DNA of 64,000 nt from UBA11872 sp965198285 (GTDB lineage: Bacteria; Chloroflexota; UBA11872): assembly GCA_965198285.1 (NCBI GenBank), contig OZ240251.1:1550001-1614000 (forward strand). Direction: 5' to 3'. Position numbers and translations under genes: made by a program. Positions within the stretch are counted from its first letter, which is position 1. Each line of letters starts with the position of its first letter. Of this stretch, positions 59,546 to 64,000 are shown in pieces. The notes below the pieces were generated by a model. That model was not told where the DNA came from. It searched no databases and saw only the letters and a program-made list of their open reading frames with translations.

Positions 59546-60583
59546 ATGACTACCGAGATGGCAGCGGACACGGTTCAAACGATGGCGATGGGGCGGCAGG
59601 CCGAGGCGGGCGCCCGGATCGCTGATGAGTTGATGCTGGATGAGGTGGTGTGGGTCGAGGACGGCCTGGACAAGGTTGCGCGACCGGCGAAGCGCAGGGG
59701 GCGGAAGTCCAGCCGAGCGGCGCAGCGTGCTCCAGCGGCGCAGCACGGCGGCGAGGCGGCGGGCGACCCGGTGCGGCGGTACCTGAACGAGATTGGTCGG
59801 ATTCCGCTGCTGTCGGCGCAGGACGAGGTTCGCCTGGCGAAGGCCGTGGAGCGCGGCGACGAGCAGGCGCGTCAGCAGATGATCAGCGCGAACCTGCGGC
59901 TGGTGGTGAGCGTGGCGAAGAAGTACACGGGTCACGACGTGCCGCTGCTGGACCTGATCCAGGAAGGCAACAGCGGGCTGATGCGGGCGGTGCAGAAGTT
60001 CGACTGGCGTCGCGGGTTCAAGTTCAGCACCTACGCGACGTGGTGGATCCGGCAGTCGATTACGCGCGCGATCGCGGAGCAGTGCCGGACGATCCGGCTG
60101 CCGGTGCACACGCACGACCGGCTGGCGAAGACCTCGCGCGTGCGACGCGACCTGCAGCTGACGCTGGGTCGGGAGCCGACGGATCGGGAGATCGCCGCGG
60201 AGGTGGGTTTCAGCGAGGAGCAGATGGCGCAGCTGAACCGAGTTGCGCGCGCACCGGTTTCGCTGGACGCGCCGGTGGGCGAGGACGGCCAGACGGCCGT
60301 GGGCGACATGATCGCGGACGACGAGGCGGAGGAGCCGCTGGAGGAAATCGCTGACAAGATGCTGACGGAGCACCTGTCGGAGGCGATGGACCAGCTGGAA
60401 CCACGCGAGCAGGAGGTCCTGCGGCTGCGCTACGGCCTGGGCACGGGGACGCCACTGACGCTGGAGCAGATTGGCCAGCGGTTTGGCCGCACGCGCGAGC
60501 GCATCCGACAGATCGAAGGGATGGCGCTGCGGAAGCTGCGGCGGCCGAACATGGCAGGGCATTTGAAGGCGTTCATGGCGTAG
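59546..60583 (+). CDS. RNA polymerase sigma-70 factor (RpoD/SigA type)
   Basis: 345 residues. Region 1.2: DPVRRYLNEIGRIPLLSAQDEVRLAKAV (about 74-101). Region 2: NLRLVVSVAKKYTGHDVPLLDLIQEGNSGLMRAV and FKFSTYATWWIRQSITRAI. Region 3: RLPVHTHDRLAKTSRVRRDLQ. Region 4.2: LTLEQIGQRFGRTRERIRQIEGMALRKLRRP. The short, variable N-terminus lacks a long region 1.1, so it may be a group 2 (alternative primary-like) factor rather than the main one. The gene is single in its unit and no anti-sigma factor is seen. Confidence 0.95.
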   Translation: MTTEMAADTVQTMAMGRQAEAGARIADELMLDEVVWVEDGLDKVARPAKRRGRKSSRAAQRAPAAQHGGEAAGDPVRRYLNEIGRIPLLSAQDEVRLAKAVERGDEQARQQMISANLRLVVSVAKKYTGHDVPLLDLIQEGNSGLMRAVQKFDWRRGFKFSTYATWWIRQSITRAIAEQCRTIRLPVHTHDRLAKTSRVRRDLQLTLGREPTDREIAAEVGFSEEQMAQLNRVARAPVSLDAPVGEDGQTAVGDMIADDEAEEPLEEIADKMLTEHLSEAMDQLEPREQEVLRLRYGLGTGTPLTLEQIGQRFGRTRERIRQIEGMALRKLRRPNMAGHLKAFMA

Positions 60584-60616
60584 GGATCGACGGCGCATCG
60601 GCGGACTCGGGGGCTC

Positions 60617-61693
60617 GTGGGAGAATCACGGGCCCCTGAGGGTTTCCGGAGGTGCGGGCTGGCTGTTCCGTTGGTTTGGTCGGATGGGCATGTGGGGCAT
60701 GCGCCGGTGTTGCAGACGGTGGATGGGCAGGTGTATGACCATCCGGAGACGCCGGCGCGTCCGGGGCTGATTCGGGAGGCGCTGGAGGCGGCGGGGGTGG
60801 TGCGGTTGGTGGCGCCGACGGCTCATGAGGATGGGCTGCTGGATGCCGTGCATGAGCCGAAGTACCGGGAGTTCATTCGGGATACGTGCGCGCAGCTGGA
60901 CCCCGAGGCGAGCGTGACGGCGGTAGGGGTGTCGCTGGATCCGGGGGTGCTGCAACGGTCGGACCCGGCGGAGCGGGCGGCGTATTACTCGTTTGGGCAG
61001 GACGCGCCGTTGATGCAGGCGACGTACCGGTCGGCGCGGGAGGCGGTGGACGTGGCGCTGACGGGGGCGGACCTGGTGCGGGAGGGCGCGGCGGACGTGT
61101 TTGCGCTGTGCCGTCCGCCTGGGCATCACGCTGAGCACGACCGGATGGGCGGGTTCTGCTATTTCAACAACGCAGCGGTGGCGGCGCACATGCTGAGCGG
61201 CGACGGGCGGGTGGCGATTCTGGACGTGGACTATCACCACGGGAACGGGTCGCAGCACCTGACGTATACGCGGGACGACATCCTGTATGTCTCATTGCAC
61301 GCGGATCCGCGGTTTGCCTATCCGGGGTTTTCGGGTCATGCGAACGAGCGGGGGCGTGGGGCGGGTCTGGGATTCAACCTGAATTTTCCGCTGCCGCCGC
61401 ATATGGGAATCGACGCGTACCTGGAGGAGTTGGACCGTGGGTGCGAGGCGATTGCCGCATTCGATCCGCGAACGGTGGTGGTCTCGCTGGGATTCGACAC
61501 GCACCGGGAGGACCCAATCGCGATCCTGGGGCTGTACAGCGAGGACTTTGGAAGGGTGGCTGAGCGGATTGCCAGCCTGGGCACGCCGCGACTGCACGTG
61601 CTGGAGGGCGGGTACGCGCTGGACCGGCTGGGCGAGTCGGCGGTGGCGTACGTGCAGGGGCTGGCCGGCGGGCCCAACGACGGCCAGGCGTAG
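60617..61693 (+). CDS. Histone deacetylase-like amidohydrolase
   Basis: 358 residues from GTG 60617. The family's zinc site is in RPPGHHAEHDRMGGFCYFNN (about 165-184), VAILDVDYHHGNGSQHLTY (about 196-214) and VVSLGFDTHREDP (about 288-300). Such bacterial enzymes remove acetyl groups from polyamines or other small amines, or act on acetylated proteins. The gene lies 33 bp after the sigma factor stop on the same strand. Which substrate is used cannot be told. Confidence 0.94.
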   Translation: MGESRAPEGFRRCGLAVPLVWSDGHVGHAPVLQTVDGQVYDHPETPARPGLIREALEAAGVVRLVAPTAHEDGLLDAVHEPKYREFIRDTCAQLDPEASVTAVGVSLDPGVLQRSDPAERAAYYSFGQDAPLMQATYRSAREAVDVALTGADLVREGAADVFALCRPPGHHAEHDRMGGFCYFNNAAVAAHMLSGDGRVAILDVDYHHGNGSQHLTYTRDDILYVSLHADPRFAYPGFSGHANERGRGAGLGFNLNFPLPPHMGIDAYLEELDRGCEAIAAFDPRTVVVSLGFDTHREDPIAILGLYSEDFGRVAERIASLGTPRLHVLEGGYALDRLGESAVAYVQGLAGGPNDGQA

Positions 61694-61832
61694 CGTTGGC
61701 GCGATCAGGCTGACGCGGGTCTGACGCGGCTAGAATCGTTTATCTCGGTCCGGCAGAGTCAGCCGTGGTTCGTATCGATGGGATACGGGCGGGCGCCGCA
61801 GTTGTGAGCCGGCTAGCTCCAGGGAGACACGG

Positions 61833-62264
61833 ATGTCGCTGAGCATCTATCTGAACTTTGACGGCAACTGCCGCGAAGCGTTTGAGTTTTACCGGTCGGT
61901 TTTCGGCGGGGACTTCTCGATCGTGCAGACGTTTGGCGACGGCCCGCCAGACATGGGAGTACCCGAGGAGGCGAAGAACCAGATCATGCACGTCTCATAC
62001 CCGATCGGGTCGAGCGTGTTGATGGGTAGTGACGTGATGCCTGAGTTTGGCCCTCCGCACGTGCAGGGCACGAATTTTTCGGTTTCCTACATGACGGAGA
62101 ACCGCGAGCAGACGGACGAATTCTTTGCGAAGATCTCCGAGGGCGGGACGGTGCAGATGGCGCCGGCGGACATGTTTTGGGGCGCCTACTTCGGGGCCTG
62201 CACGGACAAGTTTGGGATTACCTGGCAGTTCAACTGCGAGCACGGGTCGCCAGAAGCGCCGTAA
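61833..62264 (+). CDS. PhnB-type VOC protein
   Basis: 143 residues with an AGGGAG ribosome site. LSIYLNFDGNCREAFEFYRSVFGGDFSI is the usual start of PhnB-like vicinal-oxygen-chelate proteins, and MFWGAYFGACTDKFGITWQFNCE closes the fold. These are small metal-binding or substrate-binding enzymes whose reactions are mostly unknown. Single gene, tandem with the deacetylase gene. Confidence 0.9.
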   Translation: MSLSIYLNFDGNCREAFEFYRSVFGGDFSIVQTFGDGPPDMGVPEEAKNQIMHVSYPIGSSVLMGSDVMPEFGPPHVQGTNFSVSYMTENREQTDEFFAKISEGGTVQMAPADMFWGAYFGACTDKFGITWQFNCEHGSPEAP

Positions 62265-62500
62265 GGATTTCCTGAGCCGAACCCGACAGACTTCTGGAGG
62301 CCTGCTCGCCGTCCGGCTCGCGTACGACGGCGATGCTAGGTTGACGGACAACGACGCCTCTGGCGGATTGCGACTCTAACAGGCGGCCGCCCCGCCAGAG
62401 GGGACGTTGTACCGATTGACGGGAGGCGGCGAGGTAGCAGTCTGGCGGCGTGCGCGGCCCGAGAGTTGGGCACGCCAACCGGCTGAGCAGCGGCCGAGAA

Positions 62501-62869
62501 CTACACCTGGTTTTCGAACCAGAGGGGGTAGCCGTCGGGGTCGGTGACTCGGAATTGGAGCATGTCGTAGACCATGCGTTTGGGTTCGGAGGCCTGGATG
62601 CCGCGGGCGACGAACTCGGCGTGGAGGGCGCGGGCGTCGTCGCAGAGGATGTAGAGCTCGGCGGCCTGGCCTTCGACGGGGGGCGGAACTTCGCCTTCGG
62701 CGATTTGGATCATCAAGCTGACGGGTCCGCGCTTCAGGCGGCACCAGGCGATGCCGTGGGGGCCTTCCCATGAGGCGACGATTTCGAAGCCGAGGCCGTC
62801 GCGGTAGAAGGCGAGCGAGCGTTCCATGTCGGTGACGCAGATGAGGGGCCAGATGGTCCGTAGGGACAT
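62501..62869 (-). CDS. VOC-family (glyoxalase-like) protein
   Basis: 122 residues: LICVTDMERSLAFYRDGLGFEIVASW, an inner strand pair (GPVSLMIQIAEGE), ELYILCDDARALHAEFVARG and FRVTDPDGYPLWFENQV with the metal-ligand Glu near the end. Typical glyoxalase/bleomycin-resistance fold. It is followed on the same strand by a second VOC gene, 16 bp apart. Confidence 0.92.
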   Translation of the reverse strand: MSLRTIWPLICVTDMERSLAFYRDGLGFEIVASWEGPHGIAWCRLKRGPVSLMIQIAEGEVPPPVEGQAAELYILCDDARALHAEFVARGIQASEPKRMVYDMLQFRVTDPDGYPLWFENQV

Positions 62870-62885
62870 GCGAATACTCCGGTTC

Positions 62886-63248
62886 CTAGCCGAACGTGCC
62901 GTCTTTGCGTTGGTGGAGCCAGATGGGGTTGCCGTCGGGGTCGGCGATCATGGCGTTGCGGCAGGCTGGGGTGTCGCGCATTTCGTGGAGCACCTGCGCT
63001 CCTGCCTCACGCGCTTCCTGAAGGGCGGCGTCCACATCGTCGACGGCGAGCGCCATGAGCACCTGGGGCGGGTGCTGGCCGACGTGGGCGGGGGTGACGG
63101 CCAAGGTGGTGGCGCCGGCCTGGAACTCGCGCCAGTCGTCGTCCTGGATTCCGGTGGCTGGCAGGCCGAGCACGTCGCGGTAGAAGCGCGACGTCGCATC
63201 GACGTCGGAAGCGAGCGTCCAGATGAAATCAACGCCTTCGACTTGCAC
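62886..63248 (-). CDS. VOC-family (glyoxalase-like) protein
   Basis: 120 residues from GTG 63248, with AAGGAG seven bases upstream. FIWTLASDVDATSRFYRDVLGLPAT, WREFQAGATTLAVTPAH, LMALAVDDVDAALQEAREAGAQVL and AMIADPDGNPIWLHQRKDG outline the fold. It is only distantly related to the neighbour, so the pair is not a recent duplication. Function not assigned. Confidence 0.92.
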   Translation of the reverse strand: MQVEGVDFIWTLASDVDATSRFYRDVLGLPATGIQDDDWREFQAGATTLAVTPAHVGQHPPQVLMALAVDDVDAALQEAREAGAQVLHEMRDTPACRNAMIADPDGNPIWLHQRKDGTFG

Positions 63249-63274
63249 CTCGAGGCTCCTTCGAATGCCGGACG

Positions 63275-64000
63275 TCAGCTCAGGGTGCTGGGGTCGATGG
63301 GGCGCTGGGCGGCGTCCGAGGCGTAGGCGGCGAGGGCGGCGCGAAGCACGGTGGTGGAGTCGTGGACGTCCATGCGAGGCTGCCGCCCGGCGATGATCCC
63401 ATCAATGAAGTCGCGCGCGGCGCCCTTGAATCCTTCGATCCAGTCCATGGGGACCTGGTAGCTGATGGTTTCCGAGCCTGTATGGAGCATTACCGGCGGC
63501 AGGTCGAGCATTTCAGCGCTGCAGCGGGTGACCCAGATCAGGCCTTTCGCGCCCTGGATTTCGAAGAAGTCGTCGAGGGCGTAGTAGGGCGCGCGGATCC
63601 GCATCTCTGGCGCGCTGGAGTACTCGAAGACGGCGAGGCAATTGGCGTCCTTGAACCGCCAGACGACGACGCTGGGCGCATCGACCATGTAGTCGTCGGT
63701 GCGAGTGACCGTGGCGCTGACGGTGGCGGGCTCGCCGACCCACCACATGGCGGTGGCGTACTTGTGGGCGCCCTCGTCGTAGAGCAGGCCGCCAGGGTTC
63801 AGCACGGGATCGCGGCGCCAGGTGAGGGCGTCGGGCGCCAGGGGGAGCCGCACCGATTTGGCCTCCACGCTGGTGACGACGACGCGCATGCGGACCATGT
63901 TGGGGTCGCCGATAACGCCGCTGGCTATGAGTTCCTTGGCCTTGACCAGGGGCGGGTAGTAGAGAAAGTTCTCGGTTACTCGGAAGAAGGTGTCTGCCCT
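63275..64000 (-). CDS. Gfo/Idh/MocA-family oxidoreductase (5' end beyond window)
   Basis: 242 codons are present and the N-terminal NAD-binding domain lies beyond the edge. The opening ADTFFRVTENFLYYPPLVKAKELI and ASGVIGDPNMVRMRV are the usual start of the second domain. GGLLYDEGAHKYATAMWWVGEP carries the conserved His/Asp-like positions, and FIDGIIAGRQPRMDVHDSTTVLR is the C-terminal helix pair. It is distinct from the oxidoreductase at 54025. It lies 26 bp before the VOC pair on the same strand, so all three may be one operon. Confidence 0.93.
   Translation of the reverse strand, partial: RADTFFRVTENFLYYPPLVKAKELIASGVIGDPNMVRMRVVVTSVEAKSVRLPLAPDALTWRRDPVLNPGGLLYDEGAHKYATAMWWVGEPATVSATVTRTDDYMVDAPSVVVWRFKDANCLAVFEYSSAPEMRIRAPYYALDDFFEIQGAKGLIWVTRCSAEMLDLPPVMLHTGSETISYQVPMDWIEGFKGAARDFIDGIIAGRQPRMDVHDSTTVLRAALAAYASDAAQRPIDPSTLS

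Overview
This is a GC-rich bacterial chromosome segment. The core genes are bacterial: yebC-ruvCAB, uvrC, aspS, infC, a primary-type sigma factor, gnd, nadC and rarA. Around them sit several families that are often seen together in Chloroflexota genomes: DUF3105, MoxR/DUF58/DUF4129, a DUF5678 + retropepsin pair, Gfo/Idh/MocA oxidoreductases, an HpcH/HpaI aldolase and many PIN toxin-antitoxin pairs. My inference is a Chloroflexota bacterium, plausibly of the marine SAR202 or sponge-associated kind. No rRNA gene or other decisive marker is present, so the lineage is not proven.

Layout. 1-4.2 kb: a minus-strand operon yebC, ruvC, ruvA, ruvB, acylphosphatase and a FecR-like membrane protein cut by the window edge. 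4.4-9.6 kb: a decayed toxin-antitoxin locus and a very large surface leucine-rich-repeat protein. 9.6-23.9 kb: housekeeping and transport genes (gnd, DUF3105, a nucleoside-phosphorylase-like enzyme, an ion transporter with a CBS protein, uvrC, an AI-2E-type permease and a two-gene ABC exporter). 23.9-31.8 kb: an accessory zone with a perfect 26-bp hairpin, a 21-bp-period repeat array between 77-bp direct repeats, a Cache lipoprotein, MazEF-like genes, a secreted RCC1-like repeat protein, an esterase, a broken IS1595-type transposase and the DUF5678/retropepsin pair. 31.8-47.7 kb: aspS, infC, a PP2C-like membrane protein, one tRNA-Gly(CCC), two MoxR ATPases with DUF58 and DUF4129 partners, ogt, nadC, a short-chain dehydrogenase next to a steroid-reductase-fold membrane enzyme, and rarA. 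47.7-53.8 kb: a toxin-antitoxin island ending in an ATPase + PIN gene pair. 53.8-64 kb: catabolic genes, an intact IS110-family element, the sigma factor, a deacetylase, three VOC proteins and an oxidoreductase cut by the right edge.

The most notable result is the IS110-family element at 56672-57844. Its ends can be placed because it interrupts a dispersed hairpin repeat. Its 206-bp left non-coding end reads as a bridge RNA with two stem-enclosed loops. One loop matches the observed insertion site on both sides of a CT core, and the other matches the element's own two ends. The gaps between genes also carry a mosaic of several REP-like palindromic repeat families, one of which is the target this element used.
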